Positions 11,173 through 22,779 of a stretch of 64,000 bases of DNA are shown here, one piece after another. The notes beneath the pieces are model-generated. The model did not search any database. It worked only from the letters and a program-made list of their open reading frames with translations, and was not told the DNA's origin. This DNA comes from Narthecium ossifragum. Taxonomy: Eukaryota > Streptophyta > Magnoliopsida > Dioscoreales > Nartheciaceae. The translations under genes and the position numbers were made by a program. The DNA lies in NCBI GenBank assembly GCA_963920575.1, contig OY986974.1, positions 8,680,610 through 8,744,609 on the forward strand. Direction: 5' to 3'. The stretch's first letter is position 1; every line of letters begins with the position of its first letter.

Positions 11173-11355
11173 GTGGGCATGCAAAACTCTCCGTTAGGGG
11201 TTGTCTTAGAAACCTCTCATTTTTCATCAACCATGGTTGCCTTGCCTCATGCGCTGTCAGCTATGATTATGAACATCATGGGCAGCACCCCGGGTTTCAT
11301 CTGGAGATATATTGATCCCTGTGAGGCCAAAGATGATCCTAACAACAAACCATAA
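11173..11355 (+). pseudogene. C-terminal exon of a BASS-type transporter
   Basis: After an AG acceptor (11171-11172) a 60-codon frame reads VGMQNSPLGVVL, then SHFSSTMVALPHALSAMIMN, then IMGSTPGFIWRYIDP to a TAA at 11353. This is the C-terminal end of plant chloroplast-envelope BASS proteins (bile acid:sodium symporter family, closest in style to BASS1), including the last membrane helix. The preceding nine or so helices are absent. An AT-rich 3'-UTR-like tract follows. It lies on the same strand as the Sec14-like piece, giving a chimeric layout. Substitutions such as P for S in the MGS-S-LGF block suggest decay. Confidence 0.7.
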
Positions 11356-12297
11356 TGATATCGGATCAAATTTCTGCCACTGCTGTAGTAGTGGGGAGGA
11401 TGTTTTATTCAGCTTGTAGGACTTGATACTTGATGAGTTCAACAATATTATTTTGTGTGTCCCATATTTGTACTCTATATTTGGTTTGGTTTTGATGCAA
11501 ATCTTGTAAATATACTGTTGATGTCTCTTCCCTGTGGGGCTTTCTCAAAATATGAAAGGAATAGTTTTTGAGAAACAAAATGAAGGCAGTAATGGTGTGT
11601 GAATTGCTGAATTCATGAAAGTTTTATGTGAGACTTCCATTAACAGCAAGACCAACATTAGCAATCAAATTCACATTCATAATACATTCAAAATATACTT
11701 ATAAAAGCTTGACATCAAGACTGACATTAGCAATTGGTCCATTGACAATACAATCCATTTCATTCATAATTTTTGTGTAAAATACAATCACATTGACATC
11801 TTCAATAAAGTTTGAAAGCTATATTTACATTCTAGTTTCTGAACTAATAATACAATATGTTGTAGATCATCAACTTGGGGAGCTTCAACTCCAGTCTTTC
11901 CTTCAATCAAGCTTCAACACTACAAATATGCATATTTGCTTCAGTTTGCAATTTGCAATCAACATTCAAATCGAGCATCTTATAAGGTTGTTCTTAGAAG
12001 GCAGCAGCAGTAATAAAATAGAACTATGGACTTCTTGGCCTTGGAGGAGCCCTGAATAGCAACTCTGAGCAAGTTACCAAAGGCAACTGATGTGTACATG
12101 CTGCAAACATACAAGTTGTAGAGTGAAACAGGAGAAAAAAAAGAAAAGCCAGCACTCAAATTAAAATCACACCAATGCCATGTTAGAGTGATGATACAAC
12201 CATTCTCATGCAAAAAAGAAATCTAGCTGCATCTCTACTCAAATTAAATCACACCAATGCTTACTGGACAATGGTTCTCTTTAATATTTCAAGTTAA
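11356..12297. other. Non-coding spacer between BASS and PRT1 relics
   Basis: AT-rich DNA with 3'-UTR-like sequence to about 11530. An exon-like minus-strand piece with a possible AG acceptor near 12100 gives a short frame (MYTSVAFGNLLRV...) that I do not recognise. Confidence 0.4.
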
Positions 12298-13797
12298 AAT
12301 TTCTGCCTCCTAGCTGCATACTCTACTGGGAATTGTTCTTCCACAAAATGATCCAGCTCCAAGCAAACATTTGGAAAATCTCCAGGATGCAGACTTTCAC
12401 AAGCTTGGCACTTAAGAGGCCCATTCACTTGACGAAACATACAGGTTTCACAAAATACTGCAAAAACATAAAAAAATTGATCTTTCAGGATGAAGCTTAG
12501 TCCCTTCTTTCCTATACACTTGCTCATCAATAAAAAAAAAAGCATATACGATAGCTAACGACGGGAAATCAACTAACCATGATCGCAGTTGAAGACTGCA
12601 GGCTGAAAAAGCAACTCATTGCACCCAGTACACATAGGTCTGCCACAACAACCTTCAGAGAACTTCCATTCTGCACCCTATTTTCTTGAAAGATGTGGCC
12701 TTCTACGTTTCGGGTGCAGCCGAGGTTCTCAAAGGGATTCATATCTTCTCCTAAAAGCATTTATAAGTTTCATCTTTAATATAACTAACAAGATTATTCA
12801 GCAAAAGAGGATTGAATACTCCGAGAGCATGCAAATACTCTAGTTCAGGCTTGTTTGGTATGGGGTTAAGGGGGTTATCCCCACTTAACCCCATTTATCC
12901 CCACACTTATCCCTAAACACGAAAACTAATCATTACTACTTTATCCTCATTCCACCTGCCACCACCACTCTACTTTTTCTATCCCCATTCCTTAACCCCC
13001 CTTAACTCAGAATAAGCTAACCCCAAAATCCCTTAACCCCCATTAACCCGGAATAAGCTAACCCCACACCAAAAACCCCCCCCCCCTTACCGGAGTGAAC
13101 TGTCTCGAAGGCTAAATTACTGGCAACCTGAGGCGAGAAGAAGCTAGTATGTTTTTCTTCCTCCGTGACATAGCAATCATGAAAAAAATTGATAACTAAT
13201 TAACCAAAACCAACAAAAACAATTCACTACACTTAGAATATAAATTATTTGATCCTATCCAAACCGAAAAAAATAATTAGTTATCAACTCCTTGTCTATC
13301 GCTCAGAATGAAGATGAGCCATATAGAGAAACAACGATAAGCAAAAGTTGTTGCTATGAAATAAGCGATTGAATACTCAAGCATACACTATTAGTCGAAA
13401 TCGGAAACAACAATATATTGTATCAAACTTATACAATTAAAACATCTTTCTAGAGAAAAGATCAGACTCTCACCCAGCATTTCCATCGGAAACGACAACA
13501 TATTCAACAGGATCAATTTTCAAGAGCAAATGGTGGAGCAACCAACACACCCGGAAAGTAAAGATACTGTAGCCTACAGACCATACAATGAGATGGTCGC
13601 AAACAATGCATGGACTTTTGAATACACCAGAAACAAGAGACATGACCACATGCTGCAATTGGCCAAACAATAGCGTTTTAGAGATGAATACTCACACAAA
13701 CTTTTGATGAAATCAAACAAAACAACTAAATTCCTTACAAAGAACAACCGGCTTGCAGAGAAGATCCCTGTAGAGGAGGTAAAAAAACATCAATGCA
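12298..13797 (-). pseudogene. PRT1: PRT1-like E3 ubiquitin ligase pseudogene
   Basis: Minus-strand exons in order: about 13797-13762 (DLLCKPVVL, start of RING 1, then a GTAAG donor); 13660-13490 (CGHVSCFWC, SHCMVC, then LLHHLLLKIDPVEY); about 13185-13088 (EEEKHTSFFSPQ, then a GTAAGG donor); 12770-12577 (NGSSLKVVVADL, then CTGCNELLFQPAVFNCDH, start of RING 2); and 12459-12298 (FCETCM, CQACESLHPGDFPNVCLELD, EEQFPVEYAARRQ, stop). The order and motifs are those of PRT1, the N-degron-recognising ligase with two RING fingers. It is broken: a frameshift between LYFPG and VCWLLHH in RING 1, another between VADL and CTGC before RING 2, no clear start codon, and a TAA where the ZZ domain should follow. 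A MITE sits in one intron. Confidence 0.82.
12850..13087. mobile_element. MITE-like insertion in PRT1-like intron
   Basis: Subterminal inverted blocks TTTGGTATGGGGTTA (left) and TAACCCCACACCAAA (right), with repeated GGGGATAA/TTAACCCC units and a C-run at the right end. It resembles foldback MITEs with a TTTGGT terminus, but I could not fix the TSD or exact ends. Confidence 0.5.
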
Positions 13798-13799
13798 AG

Positions 13800-14078
13800 A
13801 ATCACTGGCGAATTATAACAAACAACTAGGTGGTTGCATATTATCCGCCCATGAGTTAAAGAGTTCCAAGGATCCAATTTTTATGAATAATCTCATAAAT
13901 GTTGTCAATCTGAAACCGACGAAATTACACCTCTAATAAGTAAATTTATTTAATTGAAAGCCTGATGGTGAGGCGTCCTTGGTCGGAGCTTTGTCCCACG
14001 TCGGATAGGGAGAAGACGAGACGAGCAACAAGAAGAGTCCATCGCTTCGCTTCCCGGCGTGAAAAATTTTAGAGGAAG
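13800..14078. other. Spacer before LTR C1
   Basis: No coding sequence recognised. 13960-14078 is moderately GC-rich and ends GGAAG at the C1 insertion point. Confidence 0.4.
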
Positions 14079-14361
14079 TGTGAGGGCCCGTCCCTCTGAC
14101 CTGGCTCGACCGCGTGGGTCGAAGGCCGTTTTCCTGTTGGTTTATTTCCGTGTCGAGTACGATCGGGCGATCGTATGACGGTTTGGACCCCGGGGGCATT
14201 TTGGTAAATATGCCCTTTGGTGGTCGGTTTCACACCTGCGTTGCACCCACGGCCTTGGATTGATGTATGTGTTTGATTAGAATCTGTAGGGTGCGTCCGA
14301 TCGGAAGATCGGAGCTCGATCGGGAAAGATCGAATCGGACGGCTGAGATCGATCCGGATCT

Positions 14362-14369
14362 CTATATAA
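14362..14369 (+). promoter_or_regulatory. TATA box of LTR C1
   Basis: CTATATAAG following a GGATCT block. Its counterparts are near 35349-35358 (C2) and 61891-61900 (C7), both minus strand. Confidence 0.65.
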
Positions 14370-14607
14370 GCCATGTCCCTTTCTCTCTCTTTCCTCCTTC
14401 TCTCATGTCGTTTTCTTCCTTTCTCTCTCCTTCGGCTGAGCTAGGGCTTGGAGACGCGGGCTTCGAAGCGCGGATCTTGGCGGCTTGACTGGTTGGACGC
14501 GTGGAGGAGCTGCCCTACTTGCTCAAGCAGGTGTTTCTACCTCGATCTCGTGATCGGGTTCTCCTAGAATAGGTTTAATGCCTTTTTGCCATAGGAGTAC
14601 TTGTTAG

Positions 14608-15522
14608 CATGGATTTCCATACCGGCTGGTACTGTGCGTACCGGCCGGTATTTACCGTACCGGTGGCTAACCGGTCCGGTTTTCTCCCCCGGATCGGAGT
14701 AGGGGGAGATCGGATGTGTATCGGCCGGTTTGCATCCAAACTGGCCGGTACATGCCGGTTTGGATGAATACCGACGGGTACAAGCAGGGGACGATGGGTG
14801 GAGGAGGAAGGGGGAGGAGAGAATTGGGAAGGAGAGGGGAGGAGAAGAGAGAGGGAAAGGAGAGGAGGAGAGAAAGGAAGGAGATCCTTACTCGGAGGCG
14901 GCGAAGAGATCGAAAATTACATAAACTACCCCTATCAACAGATCTCAAATCCGTTTTTTGTTCCTGGGGCGCTGCCCCCCGAGACCCGCCCCGCGACCTG
15001 ACCAGGCAGGTCGATCCCCGCCAGGGTGCTGCCCCGGACCCCGTCAGCTCTGCGTAGTGCGTCATGATCCGGTCCGGAACGATCAGGCTTCACAAACTCA
15101 ACAAGGAAGAGGGAGGGGAGAAAGAGAGGAAAATGTATTAAGCTATTATAAATGTAGAAAAATTAAAAATAATTATAAAACTATTATAAATGTAGGAAAA
15201 TGTATTAAACCATTGCTTATTTTTCATGTATTGTATTATACTACTTTGACAACTTGTCACTCTGCTTCATATAAGAAATGATATTTGACCAATTGGAGAT
15301 GTTGAATACAAGTGAATATCAACTTTAATTGTTAATTACATTAGTTAGCTTTAATATATTTCAAATCAAATAAGAAACGAGCGGAAAACACCCTAAAAGA
15401 AGCCATACCAGCCTTTCATGGCCGGTTTGCCGGTGTACCGGTCCGGTACGCACCGTACCGGCGGTACGTACCGTACCGGCCGGTGGCCGGAACGGCGCGT
15501 ACCACCGGGACGAAAATACATG
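14608..15522. mobile_element. hAT-like non-autonomous element inside C1
   Basis: A 915-bp insertion flanked by a perfect 8-bp duplication, CTTGTTAG (14600-14607 and 15523-15530). Ends are CATGGATTTCC and, on the other strand, CATGTATTTTC. LTR C2 shows the empty site as one TTGGTAGAATG block (35070-35095 region, minus). Both ends carry dense ACCGGCCGGTAC-like palindromic subterminal repeats, as hAT elements often do. The interior (14790-15250) has a GA-rich tract and a small direct repeat (CTATTATAAATGTAG, 15142 and 15180). No transposase is present. Confidence 0.85.
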
Positions 15523-15862
15523 CTTGTTAGAATGTTATGTAGCTCATTGCACATGTGTTGTGGATGGTTTGAAGTATTCCTACCTCGCGATTTCCGTATT
15601 CTAACGGTTGGTTTCCGTATTATCGCCGTTTTGTCGGTTTTCGTCCGTTTTGACCTAGATAGGAGATTTAACCATAAAAAATGTGATTTCTTCATACCAT
15701 TGGATTTCCCATCATTAATTACACATGCTTGCAAAATCTCATTGATTTCCAACAAGATCTGATGTTTGAAATCCAAGAAATTGGATTTCCGGCACTTTTC
15801 TGATGAACAGTGCAATAGGCTCGACGGTCGATCGGTGGATCGACCGTCAAGCGTTCATACGC

Positions 15863-17512
15863 TGATGTGCTATCGCAGGCACTCAAAAATAAATCCAATA
15901 CTCTTCAAAACAAATGTAGTAGTGCGAGTACGAGTTGATCCCACGAAGAGTGTTCAGTCTAGTTTTGTGCTTAGTGAACAAAGATAGTTTTTAAACGTGA
16001 GGAAAAACAATAAAGAAATAATCTAAATAAAAGAAACAAATTGAATCAAGAGAACAAACCTTGGTCTGAGTCAACATCCACCATCGGAATCCAACAACTG
16101 ATCATAGATGCAAGTATCAATCAATTCATACCATGAATATTCATCGTCCGAATTCAATTCGAAGCTCTCCTCGATCATAGTTAATTAGAAACAATCGATC
16201 TAATCAACCCTAACTACTAGACAACCTAAGACAAGCGCTGTAGATTTAATCTAGTAGCAGCATTAAGAATAGGGAGATCGATGAAGCTAAACAACACAAG
16301 CACAAGCGGTTGCATTTAATCTAGTTGAATATTCTTCCTAAGATCTAACAAGATCTGATCAGCAGTAAATTATTAGATCCTAGTTGCTTCGCAGATTAGA
16401 GGGATCAAACAATTCCGGATTTGATATCCAACCTAGCAGTAGATCGCAATGAATAATAGACTAGTAGCGCTCCTAGCAATTAGACAAGACAATCATGAAG
16501 ATAAACACAGAAGAACATTCAATACTCATGTATAAACTGAACAATAAAAATAAATTAGATCTCACAGTCTCATTGATTCCGAGGTTTCAGTCTCCTCGAC
16601 CAAGGATCAAGATATAGCCACGCAGGGCCATCGAGAACAATCCTCAAAAGATTCTAATAAAGAAAATAAAACCTAGAAAAAATATAAAGGAGGAGAAAGA
16701 GTAGCCAAAAGTGTCCAAGAATCCCCCCTCAAACCCTAGAAAGAGTCATATTTATAGCCCCAAAGCCTCTCCATCAACGGATTAGATCTAAACCGTTGAT
16801 TTAATTCACTGAGAAAGTCCGATCGATCGGACCGTGGATGCCGGATCGATCGGTCTCATTAAAATCTTCAACTTCTATTCACGCCCGAGCCCGATCGATG
16901 GATGGATCGATCGAACTGCGCTCCTTTAGAAAGCATACGTTTCGTCAACTTTAATTCCCAAGTCCGATCGATCGAACTTTAAGTGCTGGATCGATCGGAT
17001 GCATAAAAATCCACATTCTCTGGGTATTTTTGAGTCCGATCGATCCAACTCTAGGAGTCGGATAGATCGGGCTCAGTAGGAGTGATGGTTCGATCGATCG
17101 AACCATATTCAGCCAAAAACTACATGTTCTGTCACGGTTTTGCCAGGTCCGATCGATCGGACCTTCGCTCGGACTTCCAGCTTATTTTCCTTTCTGCCAT
17201 TCAGACTGCGCATCGGTACTGAAATTGCCGTAACTTCCTCTAGGAAACTCGGAATCACGAACCGTAAAATTCTCCAGAATCTAGACTTCAAGAGCTTTCC
17301 AACCATGTATGGCACATCCTCTGGTTCTTCATGAGAAGGTTCAGATAAATCTTTAAAGTTGATCCATGCACTCTTTTCAGCTTCTTTTCGACTTAAGGAC
17401 TTCAATTGCATCCTAAATCAAAATATAAGAATAATGAATATATTTAGGAACTAAATAAGCACAGGAGACTAAGTATTAAGGGATAAAAATATAACATTAT
17501 GCATTCTCATCA
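15863..17512 (-). mobile_element. A2: solo LTR of family A inside C1
   Basis: Reverse-complement copy of A1, 1,650 bp, starting TGATGTGCTATC and ending ATTCTCATCA, flanked by a perfect TACGC duplication (15858-15862 and 17513-17517). TATA box at 16747-16759 on the minus strand. There is no internal coding region. Confidence 0.93.
16813..17165. repeat. GATCGATC palindrome array in A2
   Basis: About ten GATCGATCGGAC/GATCGATCGAAC units at the same LTR position as in A1 (4738-5100). Confidence 0.85.
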
Positions 17513-17526
17513 TACGCTCTTTCTGG

Positions 17527-17845
17527 GCCTGACGGTCGACCGTCGGATCGACCGTCGCATCGTCTGTCAGGCTCTGTCGGGTTTTTGGCCTCCCACGATC
17601 GATGCACCGATCGACCGCGGGCTCCCTCCCTTTTTTCATCTCGCCTCACGGTCGACCGCCAGATCGACCGTCGCATCGTCCGTGAGGCTCTGTCCCATTT
17701 TGGGCTTCCCACGGTTAATGAACCAATCGACCGTCGCCCTTATGGTTTTCCTCGTTTTGGTCCCACGGTCGACCGCTGGATCGACCGTGACATCGACTGT
17801 GGCCTCACGATCGACCGTCGGATCGACCGTCGCATCGACCATGGG
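17527..17845. repeat. GGTCGACC palindrome array in C1
   Basis: Repeated GACGGTCGACCGTCGGATCGACCGT-like units, some degenerate. The same array continues on the other side of A2 (15820-15850) and corresponds to 34497-34793 in C2. Confidence 0.85.
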
Positions 17846-19107
17846 CCCTTGAAGAGTGTTTTCTGGCTTTTCTTGAATGGCTTTCACTTGGGTTTGATAT
17901 CTAAACATGTTGGGAGGTTGGTATGTTGTTTTCATGAAGTTTTCAAGGGATTTCCATTGAGATTAAGAATTGAATCGCATGTTTATCCCCTTTGAGTAAA
18001 TTGATGATTTGGCTTGCATTTAAATACATGTGTGGTTGGTAATTAGATGCTTAATTGATTGCTTAGCCATTAGCTAGCTATGAGTACTAGCTAATGTGGA
18101 ATTGTGAAACCTTAGCCTCTTGCCGGCGGGTGCCGAGGGCTATTGTATATCTGTTGAACCTATAACTGATGCTGTGGCATGTAGAGACATCTAGGATAGA
18201 TGTTTGCATAGGCTCATGCATTGTGTGCATTAGAGGCATCTGAGGTTAGGCGGGCGATGGTTTGAGTCGCCGATCCGAGGCTCTCGGGTAGCTTGGATCT
18301 AGCCTTAGGACCATGGCTGGGTAGTCAGGATTAGGGTATGATTGTGTAATCGAATCTCAGTTATTGAGGATTTGCGATAGTTGACTCTGATCAATGTTTT
18401 GAGGTTTAGAGGTCGTGTTGTCTTCCCAAGGCTAAGTCTTAAGGATGGGTGTCGATGTCCCTGACATGGTCCCCAGGCAGTGGTTTCCTGCTGGGTAACG
18501 GTGATCCTACTGGTTCTGGTTCTTTTCCTCCCAGCGTGTTGGTTGATGTTCCCAGCGTTGTTGGTTGAGAAGAGTAGGATCCCTTGGGGAGTCGATAGGG
18601 GTTGTGGGACCTCGTGGCATTCCTTAGGCTTGAGCGGGGAGACAACACTGTTGTTGTTTTCCTCCTTTCAGTGTGCCGTAGAGTAGAACCCTACTGAGCT
18701 TATCACTCACTCCTACCCGGGCTGCGTTTGTAGGTGCAGGCAGCAGTTCTTCTTCTGTGGAGCTGGCGGGATTGGCCTTTGGTGGCGCGAGTACGTCCAG
18801 AGGTGCTTGAGGTTGCTGGAGGATCGACTGTTGTACTTTTTGATAGTTTGTATATTATAAACGTCTTTGAGGAAATTTTGGATTATTGTATAATATCTGT
18901 CCCTTGGAGGATTTTATCATAGAATATTGTATCAATACAACTTGATGTATATATATGAATTGAATATCAGTTTCACCTCTGGAATATAAATTGTTTAAAT
19001 TATCCGTCTTTTCCGCTTCGTATCGCGCCAATTGGAGATGAATAGTGATAGGAACCCTCACGCCCCGTCCTGGATGGGTTTTCTGGGTCGGGGTGTGACA
19101 AGAAGGT

Positions 19108-19369
19108 TGAGAGGAATAGATCTGTCTCAATTTATTTTCTTCCTGTCATTGCTGTGGTTTACATCAAGTATATATTGCCACACAGGATACAGGATAGACT
19201 TCTACAACTGTTGGTTGAAGTTTAGATTACAGATTCAAGTAAATATGCAATTCTTTTTGTTATAAACCTTTATCTTCATCCACAGTCCTTATCTTCAACA
19301 CCCTTCGTATCTCCATGACTTCTCTCCAAGAGATTTGATTTCAAAAGTCTATCCTGAAGGTCATCTTCA
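19108..19369 (-). repeat. Copia 3' LTR
   Basis: About 262 bp. Element-sense start TGAAGATGACC, end CCTCTCA. A purine-rich tract GATTGCGGGGGCGTA (19371-19385, minus) precedes it. The pol frame runs into the LTR and stops at 19276. About 110 bp of the same LTR recurs at 41427-41539. Confidence 0.7.
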
Positions 19370-20960
19370 ATACGCCCCCGCAATCTAAACGGGAGTAAGC
19401 GAACGTTAAGATTGTCCCGCAAGAGAGTAAAATTACTAGTTGACAAAGGCTTGGTTAGAACATTAGCAAGCTGGTCTTTACTTGATAGAAAGCAAACTTG
19501 CAGCTGATGCTTGGCCACCCGATCACGCATGAAATGAAAATCAATTTCGATGTGTTTAGTCCGGGCGTGAAAAACCGGATTAGAGGCTAAGTAGGTAGTG
19601 CCGATGTTATCACACCAAAGAACTGGAGGCCGTAAGGAATGAAATCCAAGTTCACTAAGGAGGGACTGTAGCCAAATAACCTTTGCAGTAGCATTGGCAA
19701 GAGACTTGTACTTTGCCTCGGTGCTAGAACGAGCAACTGTGGCTTGCTTGTGAGAACTCCAGGAAATTAAGTTCTTGCCCAAAAAAATACAATATGCACT
19801 GGTTGAGCACCTGTCATCTAGGCTACCTGCCCAATCCGCATAAAAAAATGCAGAAAGGTGTGGAGTAGTATCCTTTTGGATCATAAGGCCATGATAGATT
19901 GTATGCTTCAAATAGTGGAGGATGCACTTAACAACTTGCCAGTGAGAAATTAATAGGCAGTGCATATATTGGCACACCTTATTAACCGAAAAGGCAATGT
20001 CTGGTCGTGTAAAGGAAAGGTATTGCAAGCCTCCGACAATACTTCGATACAAGGTGGGATCATCAAACAGTTTACCTGTTGCAGATAAGGAGTAGGAAGT
20101 AGACATCGGAGATGGCGATGGCTTAGCAAGATCCATTTTGCTCCTTTGTAATAAATCAGCAATATACTTGCGTTGAGTAAGCAGAAGACCATCAGGTGCA
20201 TGCAAAGCTTCGACCCCAAGGAAAAAATGTAGCTTGCCAAGATCTTTAACAGGAAAGTTAGCATTGAGTGTCGTAATTAGAGAATCCACGGGTATTGGAT
20301 TGGATCCGGTCACAATAATATCATCAACATATACGAGAAGATAGATGTTCAAGGATGATTGGCGAAGGATAAATAGGAATGTGTCAGGCTTGGAAGCAAT
20401 AAAATCGAGCTCTTTAAGATGAGTGCTAAGCCTCGAGAACCAAGCACGCGGGGCTTGTTTGAGGCCGTATAAAGCTTTGTGAAGACGGCAAACATGTGAA
20501 GGATACCTGGGGATGTTGAAATCCCGGAGGTTGAGTCATATAGACTTCCTCATCTAAAAAGCCATGAAGGAAGGCATTTTGAATGTCGATTTGACGAAGA
20601 ATCCAGTTTGAGGAAACAACAATTGATAACACAGTGCATACTGTTGTAGGTTTGACAACTGGACTATAAGTTTTTGAGAAATCGATTCCTTGTTGTTGAT
20701 GACAACTCTTTGCGACTAGGCGTGCCTTGTATCGATCTATTGATCCATTGGCCCTTCTTTTAATTTTGAAAACCCATTTGCAACCGACTATATTTTTCCC
20801 TCCTTTGTCTTGCACAAATGACCAAGTACCATTCCGCAAAAGGGCATCAAATTCGACATTCATAGCTTGATGCCATTTTGGATGTTTCACGGCTTCGGTG
20901 CAAGAGCTTGGTTCTTTAGCATAAGGTGTCCACTCAACTAGCAGTGCTTTTGGAAGAGGA
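19276..20960 (-). pseudogene. Copia reverse transcriptase and RNase H (broken)
   Basis: Two adjoining frames. The upstream one (to about 20530) holds the RT start, with WHQAMNVEFDAL, CKWVFKIKRRANGSIDRYKA and DIQNAFLHGFLDEEVYM. The downstream one carries the YVDD catalytic box (LLVYVDDIIVTGS, near 20325), LGVEAL, YRSIVGGLQYL and RPDIAF. It ends in the RNase H block with ADWAGS, STEAKY, WCDN and TKHIEIDFHF. The single visible break is a frameshift near 20515-20540, right after QPPGF. Family-level identification is secure; the protein cannot be made as it stands. Confidence 0.9.
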
Positions 20961-22123
20961 TAACGAATTGTGTCGTCTGTGCGTACCTTGGGTATAAAAA
21001 TCTGATTCTGAGATCGAGTTTGCATCAAGTGAGGTCGGATAGATTGATTTGAAACAAGTACAACAATAACAAATGGGGTTAAAGTAGCTGTAGATATATC
21101 AGCAAAAGTTGAGGTACCAACATTACCAGTAGTGGATGGCAAAGAAGTCGATGGTGCTGCATGAAATCCAAAGCCGGATGAAACACTTGGAGAGTTGGAA
21201 AAACCAAGGTTGTTTGTGACAGGTGGAACATCGGCGACTGGTTGCGAATTTGACAATACTTCCAGCAATAAAATGTTAGGAGCAGTGATAGGAGCCGAAA
21301 TGTGTGGTTGCAAAGATGAGATGTGATGGTTGGAAGTGCAATGAGGAGAATGGAGGGAAGGTAATGGCAGCAAAGTCGAAGAAGAAGGTGAGGTTGATTG
21401 AGTAGCACCGGAGAAAGGGAATATGGATTCATCAAAGATGACATTACGTGAAATATATGTACGCCCGGTGGTTGGATCAAGACATCTATAGCCATGGTGA
21501 TTTTGGCTATAGCCCAAGAAAGCACAAGTCCTTGATCTATAATCCAGTTTATGTTGATTATATGGCCGTAAGCAGGGCCAACACGCACAACCAAAAATAC
21601 ATAAAAACTTGTAATTGGGTTTTCGATGAAGTAAGACTTCAAATGGAGATCGATGTCATAAAACAAATGTTGGCAGCATGTTGATGAGAAAGCAAGCAGT
21701 TTGGAAAGCGTCCTCCCAGTATGTCTGAGGTAGAGAAGAATGAGCCAAAAGGGAGAGGCCCATCTCGACAATATGTCGGTGGCGTCGCTCAACGGATCCA
21801 TTTTGTTGATGGGTATGAGGACAAGCCAGACGGTGTGCAATACCATTGGATTTAAAGGAGTTCAAATGACGGTATTCACCACCCCAGTCACTTTGGATGG
21901 CTTTAATTTTTCTAGTAAATTGTCGTTCGACTAAGGATTGAAAATGATGAAAAACATGTTCAACATCAGATTTTAATTTTAATGGGAATAGCCAAATAAA
22001 TTTACTGTAGTCATCAACAAAGGCTACATAATATGTACACCCACTAGTAGATAGAACAGGGGAAGGATCCCATATGTCAGAAAAAATTAATTCTAGAGGG
22101 CTAGTAGACCAAGACTCAGACAA
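20961..22123 (-). pseudogene. Copia integrase (frameshifted)
   Basis: The core frame (22123-21656) shows FSDIW (first Asp), IQSDWGGEY (second Asp) and NGSVERRHRHIVE (catalytic Glu region), so the D-D-E triad is present. A frameshift near 21665 follows FLIN. The downstream frame resumes with FLGYSQNHHGYRCLD and a Ser/Thr/Pro-rich linker leading into RT. Confidence 0.85.
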
Positions 22124-22177
22124 ATGAAAGGAAAGACTTTAACTTTTGGCGAGCTGATAGTCCGAACAAACCAAAGG

Positions 22178-22720
22178 TCAGTTATTGGAAGATGTAGGAA
22201 GACCATGGCGAGAGATGATCTTTTGAACGGTAGAAAAGGTTGGATGCCCGAGCCTCCGGTGCCAATCATTTAGGGAAACACGGATACCAAGAAATGCTGA
22301 TGGAGAGATCAGACGAGAGGACTGGATTATGGAATACAATCCATCATGGATCGGTCCGCGGAGTAGTGTCATTCCCGTGCTGCAATCCTTGATAGCAAAG
22401 AAGGAGCCATGAAATTCAAAAAAGATATGATTATCTTTTCCAAATTTCTGAACAGATAGTAGATTTTTACTAATGTCAGGAACATGAAGGACATTACGAA
22501 GAATAAATGATGAACTAGGAGTAGAGATTTTAGAGGAGCCAGTTTGACAAATTCGCAGACCTGCGCCATTTCCAACCCGGATTTGATCTGATCCAGTATA
22601 TTCTTCAGCTTGAAGATTCAATTTGTTGAGGTCAGTTGTGAGGTGATGAGTTGCTCCAGAGTCCAAATGCTAATCAGTATCTGGTTGAATTGTTGGGGAA
22701 GCTAGCAAAGCATGTGAATG
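22178..22720 (-). pseudogene. Copia protease and pre-integrase domain
   Basis: MDSGATHHLT at 22666-22637 is the aspartic protease active site. WHRRLGHPTFSTVQKI near 22230-22280 is the pre-integrase His motif. The frame ends at about 22178, about 55 bp before the integrase frame. Confidence 0.87.
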
Positions 22721-22779
22721 ATTGTTAGAGAGCATATCACTCTGGTAAGATAAATCAAACCTGTGGAAAAATTTTAGTG

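Larger units (their letters stand above)
14079..19100 (+). mobile_element. C1: Tekay/Del-type solo LTR with two nested insertions
   Basis: It starts TGTGAGGGCCCG and ends GGGGTGTGACA, the mirror image of LTR C2 (33238-35648, minus). Flanking 5-mers GGAAG (14074-14078) and AGAAG (19101-19105) differ by one base, consistent with an old TSD. It carries a TATA box at 14362-14369. After subtracting the hAT-like element and solo LTR A2 with their TSDs, the length is about 2,444 bp, close to the 2,411 bp of C2. No internal region follows, so it is a solo LTR. Confidence 0.82.

Noticed and set aside
14716..15065. A host gene inside the hAT-like element.
   Set aside because: The frames on both strands are GA-rich or Arg/Glu-rich, without introns or known domains, and fall inside a demonstrated 915-bp insertion.
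17499..17995. Frames with TVDRRIDRRI repeats in C1.
   Set aside because: They derive from GGTCGACCGTC palindromes; the same motif gives similar peptides on the opposite strand.
14079..19100. C1 as the 5' LTR of a complete plus-strand element ending beyond the Copia copy.
   Set aside because: No PBS follows 19100, and the adjoining sequence is the end of the Copia LTR; near-identical flanking 5-mers favour a solo LTR.
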